A DNA stretch of 64,000 nt. Source: Brevibacillus sp. JNUCC-41 (GTDB lineage Bacteria; Bacillota; Bacilli; Bacillales; DSM-1321). The translations under genes were made by a program, and so were the position numbers. Shown here in pieces: positions 1 to 8,590 of the stretch. Numbering within the stretch: position 1 is the first letter of the stretch; each line of letters begins with the position of its first letter. The notes beneath the pieces were generated by a model. That model saw only the letters and a list, made by a program, of their open reading frames with translations. It ran no database searches and was not told the origin of the DNA. The DNA lies in the NCBI RefSeq assembly GCF_014844095.1, contig NZ_CP062163.1, positions 5,055,501 through 5,119,500 on the forward strand, in the 5' to 3' direction.

Positions 1-160
1 GATCCTCAACCTTTTGCACTACCCCGGCATCCAGTAAAATTTTATCTGTAACTATCAAAGGATTCTTCATCCCTAATCGCGTGACCTCATCAGTCAGCTG
101 CTGTAAAGAATCTGATCCTGTCACCAATTTGTTAGCCATTGAAAAAATAGAAATATTCAT
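1..160 (-). CDS. Iron-containing alcohol dehydrogenase, N-terminal fragment (cut by window edge)
   Basis: Reading the minus strand from the ATG at 160 gives about 53 residues that run open off the window edge. They include a GSDSLQQLTDEVTRLGMKNPLIVTD-type segment (G-x-S-LQQL then a nucleotide-binding beta strand PLIVTD), typical of the N-terminus of group III iron-dependent alcohol dehydrogenases. A GGGGAG ribosome site lies 6 nt before the ATG; an in-frame ATG at 166 would abut that site and is less likely. The gene sits behind a near-consensus sigma-54 promoter (190-206) and next to a sigma-54 activator gene, so it is probably the activator's target. The alcohol or aldehyde substrate cannot be told from this fragment. 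Confidence 0.75.
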   Translation of the reverse strand, partial: MNISIFSMANKLVTGSDSLQQLTDEVTRLGMKNPLIVTDKILLDAGVVQKVED

Positions 161-189
161 GGTCATCTCCCCTTTCATGTATTTACTAA

Positions 190-206
190 TGCAGGAATCA
201 TGCCAA
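190..206 (-). promoter_or_regulatory. Sigma-54 (-24/-12) promoter of the alcohol dehydrogenase gene
   Basis: The minus strand reads TTGGCATGATTCCTGCA, matching the SigL/RpoN consensus YTGGCACGRNNNTTGCW at 15 of 17 positions, with the required 10 bp between GG and GC. It lies about 30 bp before the start codon at 160. Confidence 0.75.
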
Positions 207-291
207 AGTGAAAACGCTTAATTTATAAGGGGGATAGCCTTTTTTTCATGGATAACAATAGAAATTACGAGTAGAAATCAAATCAAAAAAA

Positions 292-1896
292 CTAATTCGA
301 TTCGTTTTCTAATCGAATGTGAAATTTTTTCATTTTTTGCACTAAAGCGCTTTGACTGATATCCAACGAGATGGCCGCAGCCCTTGTAGTCCCATATTTT
401 TTCATCGCATTCAGGATCAAGGATCGCTCCAGCTCGGAAACGGCATCCTTCAATGAATGTTTTGTAGGTTTTTTTGATATGACCGGCTGGATGAAAGATG
501 GTAAATTAGGCAAATCAATCGTATCATCATAAGTTGTGACGACCAGTCGCTCTGCAAGACTCGCGAGCTCACGTATATTACCAGGCCACGAATAGTTCGT
601 CAGCCATTCATAGCATTCCGGTGTCATCTTTTTCTTTTCATTATATTTTTCATTGAATTTTTTCAAATACATTTCTAAAAGCGGGATCGTTTCTTCCTTT
701 CGCTGGCGTAAGGGCGGGACTTCAAATGATACGATATTAAGCCGGTAATATAGATCTTCGCGGAAAGACCCTTCTTGAACGAGCGAGGCAAGATCCCGAT
801 GGGTGGCTGTAATTAACCTGACATCCACCTCTTTCATTTCGGTGGAACCTACTCTCATGAACTTGTTTTCTTCTACCACTTTCAAAAGTTTCACCTGTAA
901 CTCTAAAGGTAAATCCCCAATTTCGTCCAAAAATAAAGTGCCACCATTCACTTTCTCGAAAATCCCCATTTTCCCATTCTTAAGGGATCCGGTAAATGCC
1001 CCTGGTTCATATCCAAAAAGTTCAGATTCCACCAAACTCGCAGGGATCGCCCCGCAATTTAATTCAAGGAAAATTTTTTCCTTCCTGGAGCTTTTGGCAT
1101 GTATGTACTTGGCGATTAAACTCTTCCCTACTCCCGTTTCCCCCTGTAACAAGATCTTCGCATCCGTTTTAGCTACTTTATCTGCCAGTTTAAATAAGGG
1201 AGTTGTAGAAGGCCCAATGATTATTTCTTGTAAATTGACCTGTTCCGAGCCAGGCAATAATTGAGAAATAGGCTGGAAAGATAGCTTTTGACTGTCGATC
1301 GTGTACTTCATCCGGATTAATTCAGTTATATCCCTTACACTATTTATGACAAATATGACTTCGTTCTGTGGCGATAGAATAGGTGTGGCCGATACGATAA
1401 TCTTTCTTCCATTTCGGATTCTTTGCGTCAAAGTAACTTGATTCTTCGTCAGTATAGATTCCAATGAAGCGGAAACGGATATCATACCCTGCTCAATTAA
1501 ATAACTCATCGGTTTTCCGATGATTTCCTCTTCTCTTATTCCGGTAATACGCTGATAAGCTTGATTGATAAATAATGTCGTTCCAGCACCATCCGTGATA
1601 TATACGCCATCATACAGGGCATTAAATACAACCCTGCATAAATCACTCTCAAAGAATGCTTGAAATTGTTCATATGGGATGGAGTAATTGCGTAAATTTT
1701 GCAGTGGTGCATTCACAGTAATGAAATGGGAAATAGGCTTCGTCAAATCACTCTGCTGCACTGCGGCAGATAACGCCTCTATTGTCAAAAATCCGATGAA
1801 AACTTCTGAATCATCCAAAACTTCCACTTCTGTGCTTCCTATGGGAAAACATGATATTGCTTCCTCCACTGCCATATCCGAATAAAACTTAGTCAT
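292..1896 (-). CDS. Sigma-54-dependent PAS transcriptional activator (EBP)
   Basis: A 534-residue bacterial enhancer-binding protein that would remodel sigma-54 RNA polymerase. Order of parts: an N-terminal ~85-residue region of unknown fold, a PAS domain (~86-195), the AAA+ domain with Walker A GETGVGKS (~252), sigma-54 contact loop written GAFTGS rather than GAFTGA (~298), Walker B GGTLFLDEIGDLP, the WPGNIREL segment (~437), and a C-terminal Fis-type helix-turn-helix. I chose the ATG at 1896 with AGGAG 9 nt upstream; a TTG one codon earlier (1899) is possible. The PAS domain suggests a small-molecule or redox signal. Its likely target is the alcohol dehydrogenase gene downstream on the same strand. 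The family is certain, the inducer unknown. Confidence 0.93.
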   Translation of the reverse strand: MTKFYSDMAVEEAISCFPIGSTEVEVLDDSEVFIGFLTIEALSAAVQQSDLTKPISHFITVNAPLQNLRNYSIPYEQFQAFFESDLCRVVFNALYDGVYITDGAGTTLFINQAYQRITGIREEEIIGKPMSYLIEQGMISVSASLESILTKNQVTLTQRIRNGRKIIVSATPILSPQNEVIFVINSVRDITELIRMKYTIDSQKLSFQPISQLLPGSEQVNLQEIIIGPSTTPLFKLADKVAKTDAKILLQGETGVGKSLIAKYIHAKSSRKEKIFLELNCGAIPASLVESELFGYEPGAFTGSLKNGKMGIFEKVNGGTLFLDEIGDLPLELQVKLLKVVEENKFMRVGSTEMKEVDVRLITATHRDLASLVQEGSFREDLYYRLNIVSFEVPPLRQRKEETIPLLEMYLKKFNEKYNEKKKMTPECYEWLTNYSWPGNIRELASLAERLVVTTYDDTIDLPNLPSFIQPVISKKPTKHSLKDAVSELERSLILNAMKKYGTTRAAAISLDISQSALVQKMKKFHIRLENESN

Positions 1897-2190
1897 CAAT
1901 ATCCACTCCTAACCTGATTCCTTTATGATACTACTTATAAGTGCTACACCGATAAAACAAATCAATCCATATATGCTATTTCTGATTAAAGCGATAAACA
2001 TGCACCGGAATGACACTTTAATCATACCAATGGTGTTTTTTATGCTCAAATCCATTTTCACTCACCAAAGGAAAACTCCTCCTTTTGTTGTACGAAAAAG
2101 CCAGTTCCTTTGGATGCTCAACTCTCCGATAGAAACCATATCTAAGGAGTTGAAGGTGTCAATATGTATTCCGACCCTCTTTCCACATAT
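1897..2190. other. Intergenic stretch, nothing recognised
   Basis: Sequence between the activator gene and the decayed IS element. The plus-strand open frame that crosses it has no ribosome site or protein-like composition. No promoter or terminator stands out. Confidence 0.5.
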
Positions 2191-2530
2191 GGCTTTTACA
2201 ATTAGTCCGTTGATTTCCGCTCCAGGCATTCGTTTTCCGCGGGCGGTCCGGGAGCCACCTCGGCGCTTTTGCGCCTGTGGGTCTCCCTTGGACGCGCTTT
2301 TCTAAGCAGGAGTCTCGTACCTACCTCCCCAATCAACTTTGTTTTAACATTTAGACTATAATCTTTTTAAAATAGAAGGATTAAGACCTGAGATGATGAA
2401 GATGCTTTTTTAACATATTTCTATTCAGCGAGACCAACTAATGCAAGCGAACCATTTGGTTCGTAATATTTAGGCGGCCATTGATTAACATAAAGGGGTT
2501 CGGATTTTTTATTTCCGCACCCTTTTGTTA
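2191..2530 (+). mobile_element. Internally deleted IS1182-type element (MITE-like remnant)
   Basis: This ~340-bp stretch matches the two ends of the intact element at 37691-39439. It has the left leader (GGCTTnTACAA then GTTGATT), the GC-rich repeat (2209-2337), the first ~30 codons of the transposase with small deletions (TCTATTCAGCGAGA, GCGAACCATTTGGTTCGTAA, GGCGGCCATTGA), and then a jump to the right end (AAAGGGGTTCGG...CCCTTTTGTTACAAAC). The remaining transposase is missing, so it could move only with help from another copy. It ends exactly at a 19-bp hairpin (2531-2573). Confidence 0.75.
2209..2337. repeat. GC-rich dispersed repeat, copy 1
   Basis: About 129 bp bounded by GTTGATT and AATCAAC. 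The core includes CGCGGGCGGTCCGGGAGCC, GCGCCTGTGGG and GCAGGAGTCTCG. Further copies lie at 13569-13694 and 37760-37887, with a decayed one near 22303. Confidence 0.8.
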
Positions 2531-2573
2531 CAAACCAAAAACCTAATCCGTATTGGATTAGGTTTTTGGTTTG
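2531..2573. terminator. 19-bp perfect hairpin, likely terminator of the N-demethylase operon
   Basis: Arms CAAACCAAAAACCTAATCC and its exact complement around a 5-nt loop (GTATT). It lies just after the stop codon of the aldehyde dehydrogenase at 2612 on the minus strand, so it can end that operon. The IS remnant abuts its left side. Confidence 0.6.
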
Positions 2574-2611
2574 ATTAAAGAAAGTAAGTTGCTTCATCTC
2601 CAATCATATGC

Positions 2612-4105
2612 TTAATTTGGGAACCAGCCTACAGGTTTTACATCGAGATTAATGTTGATTTGCTTAATTTCCTGGTATTCATCCAAGCCGTATTTTCCTA
2701 AACTGCGTCCAATCCCGCTCTGTTTGTAACCGCCCCATGGCGCCTCGACATATGTTGGATGATAATCATTCACCCATGTAATCCCCGCCCGAACTTTCTT
2801 GATCACACGCAATCCTTTTGCGCCATCGTTAGTGAAGACGCCTCCTGCAAGGCCGTAGTCTGTATCATTTGCAAGTTTAATAGCTTCTTCTTCGTCTTTA
2901 AACTTTTGAATGACAACGACCGGACCAAAGATTTCCTCTTGTACGATGCGCATGTCAGGTGTTACATCGGTGAAGACAGTCGGTGCAATGAAGTATCCTT
3001 TGTCAAGGCCGTCATCAACAAGACGGTAACCCCCTGCTGCAAGTGTCGCCCCTTCCTGTTTGCCGATTTCAATATAATTTAAAATGCTATTCATTTGCGC
3101 TTCGCTGACAATTGCCCCCATGTTGCTGTCTTCTGCAAGGCCAGGTCCAACTTTGATTTTATTTGCGCGTTCCACATAGCGTTTTACATATTCATCATAA
3201 ATGCTTTCTTCAACCAGGATGCGGCTACCTGATGAACATACTTGGCCGGCACCGAAGAAGATGCCAAATAATCCGTAATCGATGGCTGTCTCTAAATCTG
3301 CATCGGCAAAAACGATGTTAGGTGATTTACCGCCAAGCTCTAGTGAAATTTTCTTTAAGTTGCCCGCGGCCGCTTTCATGATAGTGCGGCCAACATCCGT
3401 ACTTCCCGTAAATGATACAATGTCAACGTCCTTGCTTTCTGCAATGGTTTGACCGACAACAGTGCCGCGTCCCATCACCATATTAGCCACACCTTTAGGG
3501 ATGCCAACTTCCTCTAGGATTTCAAATAATTTCATTGCGGTTACAGGTGTCACTTCAGCCGGTTTATATACAATGGTGTTACCCGCCGCAAGGGCCGGTG
3601 CGATTTTCCAGACACTCATTAGAAGAGGGAAATTCCAAGGTACTATCAAACCGGCAACACCTACTGGCTCACGAACGACCATCGCTTGCACGGGAGCGGG
3701 AACTTGATAAGTTTCCCCTTCCGGATGAAGGACCAAACCAGCGTAGTAACGGAAACATGCGGCGGCATCGGCAATATCGAAACCGGCCTCTGCTTTAAGT
3801 TTCCCGTTGTCCATTGTTTCGAGAATCGTTAACTCTTCCGCATGTTCATCAATTTTATCAGCGATTTTATATAGGTAGGAAGCTCGCTCCTGTGCCGTCA
3901 GTCCTGACCAGATTCCACTTTCAAAAGCTGCTTTCGCAACTGAGATTGCCTTTTCAGTATCTTCCTTGGTGGCACGAGGAGCCCTTGCAATGACTTCCTG
4001 TGTTGCAGGATTGATTACCTGGATTACTTCATTTGAAGATGAGGACTGCCACTTACCGTCGATGTAATTTTTAAGTTCTATAACTGCCGTTTCTAAAATT
4101 GTCAT
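2612..4105 (-). CDS. NAD(P)-dependent aldehyde dehydrogenase
   Basis: A 497-residue aldehyde dehydrogenase of the betaine-aldehyde dehydrogenase-like group, oxidising an aldehyde to its acid. Visible hallmarks: PWNFPLLMSVWKIAPALAAG cofactor segment, LELGGKSPNIV with the general-base Glu, GQVCSSGSR with the catalytic Cys (~res 290), and the C-terminal PWGGYKQSGIGRS. ATG at 4105 follows GGAGGCAAAAAAC. It is the last gene of the minus-strand operon 8394-2612. In that setting it would oxidise the aldehyde released by oxidative demethylation, or an aldehyde formed from the parent amine. The true substrate is not shown by the sequence. Confidence 0.93.
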   Translation of the reverse strand: MTILETAVIELKNYIDGKWQSSSSNEVIQVINPATQEVIARAPRATKEDTEKAISVAKAAFESGIWSGLTAQERASYLYKIADKIDEHAEELTILETMDNGKLKAEAGFDIADAAACFRYYAGLVLHPEGETYQVPAPVQAMVVREPVGVAGLIVPWNFPLLMSVWKIAPALAAGNTIVYKPAEVTPVTAMKLFEILEEVGIPKGVANMVMGRGTVVGQTIAESKDVDIVSFTGSTDVGRTIMKAAAGNLKKISLELGGKSPNIVFADADLETAIDYGLFGIFFGAGQVCSSGSRILVEESIYDEYVKRYVERANKIKVGPGLAEDSNMGAIVSEAQMNSILNYIEIGKQEGATLAAGGYRLVDDGLDKGYFIAPTVFTDVTPDMRIVQEEIFGPVVVIQKFKDEEEAIKLANDTDYGLAGGVFTNDGAKGLRVIKKVRAGITWVNDYHPTYVEAPWGGYKQSGIGRSLGKYGLDEYQEIKQININLDVKPVGWFPN

Positions 4106-4155
4106 GTTTTTTGCCTCCGGTTTTTATTATTTTTTTGTAAGCCTGTACGGTATCG

Positions 4156-5121
4156 TTAAAGTTTTAATACAAGTCTGTCGTCCTTCGCACGTGAGCAGCA
4201 TGTCAAGATTGACTTACGTGATTGGCGGTTTTGTTCGCTAAGGAAGAAATCCCGGTGATCCACTTCACCTTCTGCAACATCTACCTCACAACTTCCGCAC
4301 CCTCCCACTTTACAAGAATAAGGTGCATCAATCCCTTCCCTTAATAGCGCATCAAGCAGTGTTTCACCTTCATGAACCTGGATGGAACGATCGCTGTCTG
4401 TAAGGTCGACAATGAAAGGATCTTGCGGCCCATCATTTTTTGTCGCAAAAAATTCGAAGTGGATCGCATGTTCCGGATAACCATAGGAACTGGCGGCTTT
4501 TCGATATTCTTGAACCATCTCGATTGGTCCGCAAAAATATACATGCGTGCCAATGCGATGATCCTTCATCGTCTCAGGCATCATTCTGCGTTTATCTTCT
4601 GCCTGCGAAAAATAAAAGGTGCATTGATCAGGGTATTTGGCTTTCAATAGATCATAAAAAGCACATAATTCCGGTGTGCGCGCTGCATAATGGAGTTCGA
4701 AGGTTTGGCCTTCGGCAGCCATGTCTTCCATCATTGCCAGAAATGGGGTGATGCCGATTCCAGCTGCATAAAAAGCATGATGCTTTGCTCGAAAGCTGAG
4801 AGGGAAGTTGTTTTTAGGGAAACTGACTTCCAACCTGGAATCTATCTGTACTTGATCATGCCAGAAAGCGGAACCTCCGCGTGACGCCTCATCACGCCGA
4901 ATGGAAATTGCATATTTTTTACGGTCCCTTGGGTTGCTGATAAGGGAGTATTCCCTTTCGAATATCGTATCCCCGGCCGGCATGAATGTGGTCAAATGCG
5001 AACCGCCTGTAAAAGCAGGCAATGGGTTTCCGTCAACTGGAATCAATTCGAACTGTTTTACGAATGGAGTTTCTTGAATGATCTTGTTTACTTTCATTTG
5101 AATATTTCCTACTACCCGCAT
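4156..5121 (-). CDS. PDR/VanB-family oxidoreductase (N-demethylase reductase subunit, DmmB-like)
   Basis: A 321-residue electron-transfer protein of the phthalate-dioxygenase-reductase type. N-terminal flavin domain with REYSLISNP (~res 70), NAD(P)H domain with AAGIGITPFLAMM (~120) and YFCGPIEMV (~195), then a C-terminal plant-type 2Fe-2S domain with the CxxxxCxxC...C pattern (CKVGGCGSC ~res 270, last Cys near 305). It would pass electrons from NAD(P)H to the DUF3445 haem protein encoded two genes upstream. The ATG at 5121 has GGGAG upstream within the end of the previous gene, only 5 bp away, so translation is probably coupled. Family assignment is firm; the partner is inferred from context. 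Confidence 0.9.
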   Translation of the reverse strand: MRVVGNIQMKVNKIIQETPFVKQFELIPVDGNPLPAFTGGSHLTTFMPAGDTIFEREYSLISNPRDRKKYAISIRRDEASRGGSAFWHDQVQIDSRLEVSFPKNNFPLSFRAKHHAFYAAGIGITPFLAMMEDMAAEGQTFELHYAARTPELCAFYDLLKAKYPDQCTFYFSQAEDKRRMMPETMKDHRIGTHVYFCGPIEMVQEYRKAASSYGYPEHAIHFEFFATKNDGPQDPFIVDLTDSDRSIQVHEGETLLDALLREGIDAPYSCKVGGCGSCEVDVAEGEVDHRDFFLSEQNRQSRKSILTCCSRAKDDRLVLKL

Positions 5122-5126
5122 GATGA

Positions 5127-5645
5127 TCAGCTCCCTACTTCTTCTTTTCCGATTGGAATGAATGGGTAACCAATATAACCTTCCCGTACTACGGAATAAA
5201 AAGGTCCTATTTCAAGACTTGCTCTGCAATGGTCACATTCGGCAATCTCTGCTTCTTCTTCGACTTCCGACACTTCAAAACATTTCATGCAATATACGTA
5301 CCGCCGCTTAGGCCCGATAATCACCGTCTGGATCTCAGCTTCAGATAGACCAGCTTCCACCCCGAGCGAGAAGATCATAACAGCATTGTTCCATGCAGCC
5401 GCAATATAAAATTGGGTGCCCATCTTTTGTGACAAGATGAATCTCTTAATCTCCTCTTTATCCTCCATTCCGTTAATGGAAATACATTCAAAATGCACTG
5501 TACCTGCAAGCTCAGATGTGAAACTTTTCGCCTTTTCATATCCTGCTTGATCAGAAATGACGACAAACTTTCTTCGTTCATTCCGAGGAGTAAATTGATT
5601 TACGATTGTAATTGATTTATCAAACAATACTGGACTATTGTACAA
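5127..5645 (-). CDS. DmmA-like small subunit of dimethylamine monooxygenase
   Basis: A 172-residue protein with a Rossmann-like N-terminal half and a C-terminal zinc-ribbon-like motif: YCMKC (~119) and ECDHC (~136), followed by GPFYSVVREGYIGYP. This matches the short DmmA-type proteins that occur with DUF3445 haem proteins and VanB-type reductases. The start is a TTG at 5645, supported by AGGAGG 8 nt upstream; there is no nearby ATG. It lies between the haem subunit (gap 16 bp) and the reductase (5 bp). A role as assembly or electron-transfer subunit is inferred. Confidence 0.75.
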   Translation of the reverse strand: MYNSPVLFDKSITIVNQFTPRNERRKFVVISDQAGYEKAKSFTSELAGTVHFECISINGMEDKEEIKRFILSQKMGTQFYIAAAWNNAVMIFSLGVEAGLSEAEIQTVIIGPKRRYVYCMKCFEVSEVEEEAEIAECDHCRASLEIGPFYSVVREGYIGYPFIPIGKEEVGS

Positions 5646-5661
5646 GGCCCTATCCTCCTAC

Positions 5662-6648
5662 TTATTGTTTATCTTCGATTTTTTGTTTTTCATCAATACG
5701 CCTCAAATATTCGACCGATTGCGGAAGAAACGGGGCTATTCCTTTGTATGCAGCCATAGGTTCCGGAATATCCTGCAGTACGCTATATGTCAGATCAAAC
5801 CACTCCTGGCGCAATGTCAAATCCTCCAGTGGCAGGAACTGCGTATTCAATACGAATAGAATGGCGTTGCTTCGTGGCATACGATAAAATTTTTGTTCTT
5901 CAACACGCAAACGAACAAGTTTACCTGCATTTTCCGGTGTTATCCCTGAACGCTGCGGTCCCCAGACATCCATCGTTTCATAGTTGACATCCCAACGGTC
6001 AGCCATCAGGTTCCAGTTGATGCGTGTCCATGGCTTTCCTGGCTCAATGGATAATAAAAACTTACGAACACGATCTGCCAGTTCATCGCCTTTCCGCGAT
6101 ACAAATGGAACGGGTGCATGGATTTCATCAAAGGACATGCCTTTATTCCAGTTAGCTGAGAAGAGTGCGGCGTATGAAACTTGTCCCACTTCCAAATAGA
6201 AATTACTATCGCGATGAACCATTAAAACAAAATCATTGTGGAAATGGCGCCCTATATAATCAAGAGGCTCATTCGGAAGCGTGCTGGCATCGCCATACAC
6301 GAATGAATCGGATTCCCCGAAAATATGGTTCTTGAAAGTCCAGTTGTCTCCATCTTTAATGACCTCGAAATGCTCCGGATAGCGATCAGTTGCCATGTCG
6401 ATGAGCATTTCCAACACTTCCCATTGCATTTCCATTGTGTGCGAAAAGGATTGAAACCTTATATGCGGCTGTTCTTGAAGGAGACGACGCTTCGTTTCCA
6501 CTTGGAGTCTGTATTCTGGTGTAACTTCAATACAGTTAATGTTTGAGAGTCTTTTCAAATCGTTTGAATAACGATAGTTACCTGAAGTGAATGGAAATGG
6601 AAATGTCTCTAAATCAGTTGTTTTGAAATCTAAACTTTGTGTAAACAT
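5662..6648 (-). CDS. Haem-dependent oxidative N-demethylase (DUF3445)
   Basis: A 328-residue member of the DUF3445 family. Known members include the catalytic haem subunit of dimethylamine monooxygenase, which turns dimethylamine, O2 and reductant into methylamine and formaldehyde. Family landmarks seen: the PFPFTSGNYRYS N-terminus, FVYGDASTLPNEPLDYIGR, the YLEVGQVSYAALFSANWNKG segment, and RVEEQKFYRMPRSNAILFVLNT near the C-terminus. ATG at 6648 with GAGAGGAG upstream. The flanking reductase and DmmA-like genes fit a three-part enzyme. Dimethylamine is the best guess for substrate, but other secondary or tertiary N-methyl compounds are possible. Confidence 0.85.
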   Translation of the reverse strand: MFTQSLDFKTTDLETFPFPFTSGNYRYSNDLKRLSNINCIEVTPEYRLQVETKRRLLQEQPHIRFQSFSHTMEMQWEVLEMLIDMATDRYPEHFEVIKDGDNWTFKNHIFGESDSFVYGDASTLPNEPLDYIGRHFHNDFVLMVHRDSNFYLEVGQVSYAALFSANWNKGMSFDEIHAPVPFVSRKGDELADRVRKFLLSIEPGKPWTRINWNLMADRWDVNYETMDVWGPQRSGITPENAGKLVRLRVEEQKFYRMPRSNAILFVLNTQFLPLEDLTLRQEWFDLTYSVLQDIPEPMAAYKGIAPFLPQSVEYLRRIDEKQKIEDKQ

Positions 6649-6693
6649 TGAACAATCTCCTCTCGTTCCCTAGATTCTTTAAATTGCGTTTTT

Positions 6694-8106
6694 CTATTTA
6701 GCTTCCTTTAATTCAACGGATGGACGCTCCATGTCAACTTCAAAACGGAAAATGTATTTCGATGAAACATAGTAGGTGACTAAAGCGACAAAGTATGTTG
6801 GAATTCCGGCAGCTGTATGAAGGAAAAAGTCACTTGCTTCAAAAGTCAATGGATTATAAAGTGCCCAGTAAACGATCGTTCCAATGACCACCGTCAGAAC
6901 TGCCGACGGGTTAAGGCCTTTCCAATAAGTATAAGAGCCCTGTGTGTCATACAAATCCCTTATTGAAATGCGTTGTCGCTTTACAAAAAAGTAATCTGCA
7001 ACGACAATTCCGCCAAGAACAGCCATAATAAAGGAAATGACAGCAATGAATGAACCAAATGCATCGTAGAACGTCGAGCTTAGAAGTAAGAATATGGTCG
7101 GTACGGTTGTCCCCATCGCAATCATCCATGACTTTTTCGGGAATACGGTTTTAAAGCTGACAGCTTGTGAGTACATAAGGAAAATGGCTGCACCGACATT
7201 CCCAACCGAAAGTAAAATCAAGCCAATGAAGCCGCCCCAACTTCCTGCGATGGAAAACATCCAGTCAGAAGGATTAAGTGAACCAGCGACTAATGCAGCA
7301 ATGGCCCCAACTAAAGCTGCGATACAAACGATGATTCCATAGCTGTAGAATCCTGCTTTAAATGCTCCTCCTTCTGTTTTAGATAAACGGCTGTATTGAC
7401 CAAGGTATGGCAGCCATGAGAATCCGAGACCGATATTTAATTCCAGGGCCGTCGCGAATGAACGAGAAGTCGTTTCAAATGGCTCGGAAGGAAGTATTTG
7501 AGCGATTTTAGTGAATCCCTGGCCAAACAAGACTATTGCGAGAAGACCAAACATGAGAACCATAAAAACCGGAACGGCTACTGCGGTATATTTTTGAATC
7601 GCTATCGGTCCCCTCACCGTTACTAGAAATGCACAAATGAAGAGTAAAATCGAGAAAAACGGCGCTCCAGTTGCTTGGCTTGAGAAAATGGCGGGCATCC
7701 CCATCCAATTAGCAGCCTCTGCTAACGCCTGGCCGGACATGAAAAGCGCAATGGAAATGTAGCCGAGAGTTAAAATAAGAAAAACAAAGAAAAAGATATT
7801 GGATCCTAGATACCCTAGTGAACTTCGAAACCCTACAAAAGTATCTATGCCATAACGCGCAAAATAAAGGGTAATGGGAACAATCAACAGCAAAGGGAAG
7901 GCGTTACCGAATAATATCGCTGCAAGTGACTGCTTCACATCAAGCATTGTACCTGTGTATCCACCAGTTAACAGCCCAAAAGATGAGAGGCCAATAACAA
8001 CCTGAACCAAAATTAAATCCCGAAGATTAAAAATCCGGTCATTTTTACTTGCCGGTAAAAAACCAAAGGCCACATCCTTTGAAATGGAGGCATTATCTTT
8101 ACTCAC
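6694..8106 (-). CDS. NCS1-family permease (cytosine/purine/allantoin type)
   Basis: About 470 residues with roughly 12 membrane segments. The N-terminal motif region (GFLPASKNDRIFNLRDLILVQVVIG), GFRSSLGYLGSNIFFF and the LNIGLGFSWLPYLGQYSR segment are typical of nucleobase:cation symporter-1 proteins. I chose the GTG at 8106, preceded at 6 nt by GGGAGAG; a TTG at 8121 lies inside that ribosome site. It is the second gene of the sigma-54-driven operon and should import the N-methylated substrate of the demethylase. NCS1 carriers normally take ring-shaped ureides or nucleobases, so the true substrate may be larger than dimethylamine. Confidence 0.88.
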   Translation of the reverse strand: MSKDNASISKDVAFGFLPASKNDRIFNLRDLILVQVVIGLSSFGLLTGGYTGTMLDVKQSLAAILFGNAFPLLLIVPITLYFARYGIDTFVGFRSSLGYLGSNIFFFVFLILTLGYISIALFMSGQALAEAANWMGMPAIFSSQATGAPFFSILLFICAFLVTVRGPIAIQKYTAVAVPVFMVLMFGLLAIVLFGQGFTKIAQILPSEPFETTSRSFATALELNIGLGFSWLPYLGQYSRLSKTEGGAFKAGFYSYGIIVCIAALVGAIAALVAGSLNPSDWMFSIAGSWGGFIGLILLSVGNVGAAIFLMYSQAVSFKTVFPKKSWMIAMGTTVPTIFLLLSSTFYDAFGSFIAVISFIMAVLGGIVVADYFFVKRQRISIRDLYDTQGSYTYWKGLNPSAVLTVVIGTIVYWALYNPLTFEASDFFLHTAAGIPTYFVALVTYYVSSKYIFRFEVDMERPSVELKEAK

Positions 8107-8190
8107 ACGCTTCTCTCCCAACTATAAAATAATGATTGTATCGCTTGGAAATAAGACTGTCATTGTTTTGGGTGAGCTAAACAAACTACT

Positions 8191-8394
8191 TTAGACAAGT
8201 GTATAGACCAGGTAAAAGATGATTAATATCATGAGAAAAATAGAACCTGTCGCATCCTTCCATTTCATTTTGTCGATTTTCACGGCATCTTCCTGCTCAT
8301 ACGCATTGATCCGCTCATTCAAATCTGAATATAGATTTTTAATAAAGGGATCTTCAGAATCGATATTCTGTTGGAACTGATTCTCTTTACTCAA
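8191..8394 (-). CDS. Small single-span membrane protein, first gene of the N-demethylase operon
   Basis: A 67-residue protein, mostly charged and helical, ending in one hydrophobic segment (SIFLMILIIFYLVYTLV). The start is a TTG at 8394 with AGGAGGGAG about 8 nt upstream. It lies between the sigma-54 promoter (8450-8466) and the NCS1 permease gene, so it is co-transcribed with them. Small tail-anchored proteins beside carriers are often accessory subunits, but nothing in the sequence proves a role. I do not recognise the family. Confidence 0.7.
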   Translation of the reverse strand: MSKENQFQQNIDSEDPFIKNLYSDLNERINAYEQEDAVKIDKMKWKDATGSIFLMILIIFYLVYTLV

Positions 8395-8449
8395 AATCGC
8401 TTCTCCCTCCTTTGCAATCGCGCTTTCCAGTCCCTTCTCTTTACTTTAA

Positions 8450-8466
8450 TGCAATAAACATGCCAA
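8450..8466 (-). promoter_or_regulatory. Sigma-54 (-24/-12) promoter of the N-demethylase operon
   Basis: Minus strand reads TTGGCATGTTTATTGCA: 15 of 17 matches to the sigma-54 consensus, with exact GG-N10-GC spacing. It lies ~55 bp before the first gene. Upstream at 8529-8536 is an ACAATTGT palindrome that could be part of an activator site; the divergent activator gene starts at 8591. Confidence 0.82.
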
Positions 8467-8590
8467 TCAGAAAACACCATGCTTACTGGGTTTCCAATAG
8501 GAAGAATATTCATTTTTGAAACTATTGAACAATTGTGAAATTTCTGTAATATAAAAACTAGGAAGTTAAATGAAAGGCAGGTAGACATAA

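Noticed and set aside
1925..2305. 126-codon plus-strand frame
   Set aside because: It reads into the GC-rich repeat, has no ribosome site and resembles no protein.
2421..2603. 60-codon minus-strand frame before the aldehyde dehydrogenase gene's terminator
   Set aside because: It lies across the IS remnant and the terminator hairpin; its sequence is explained by those features.
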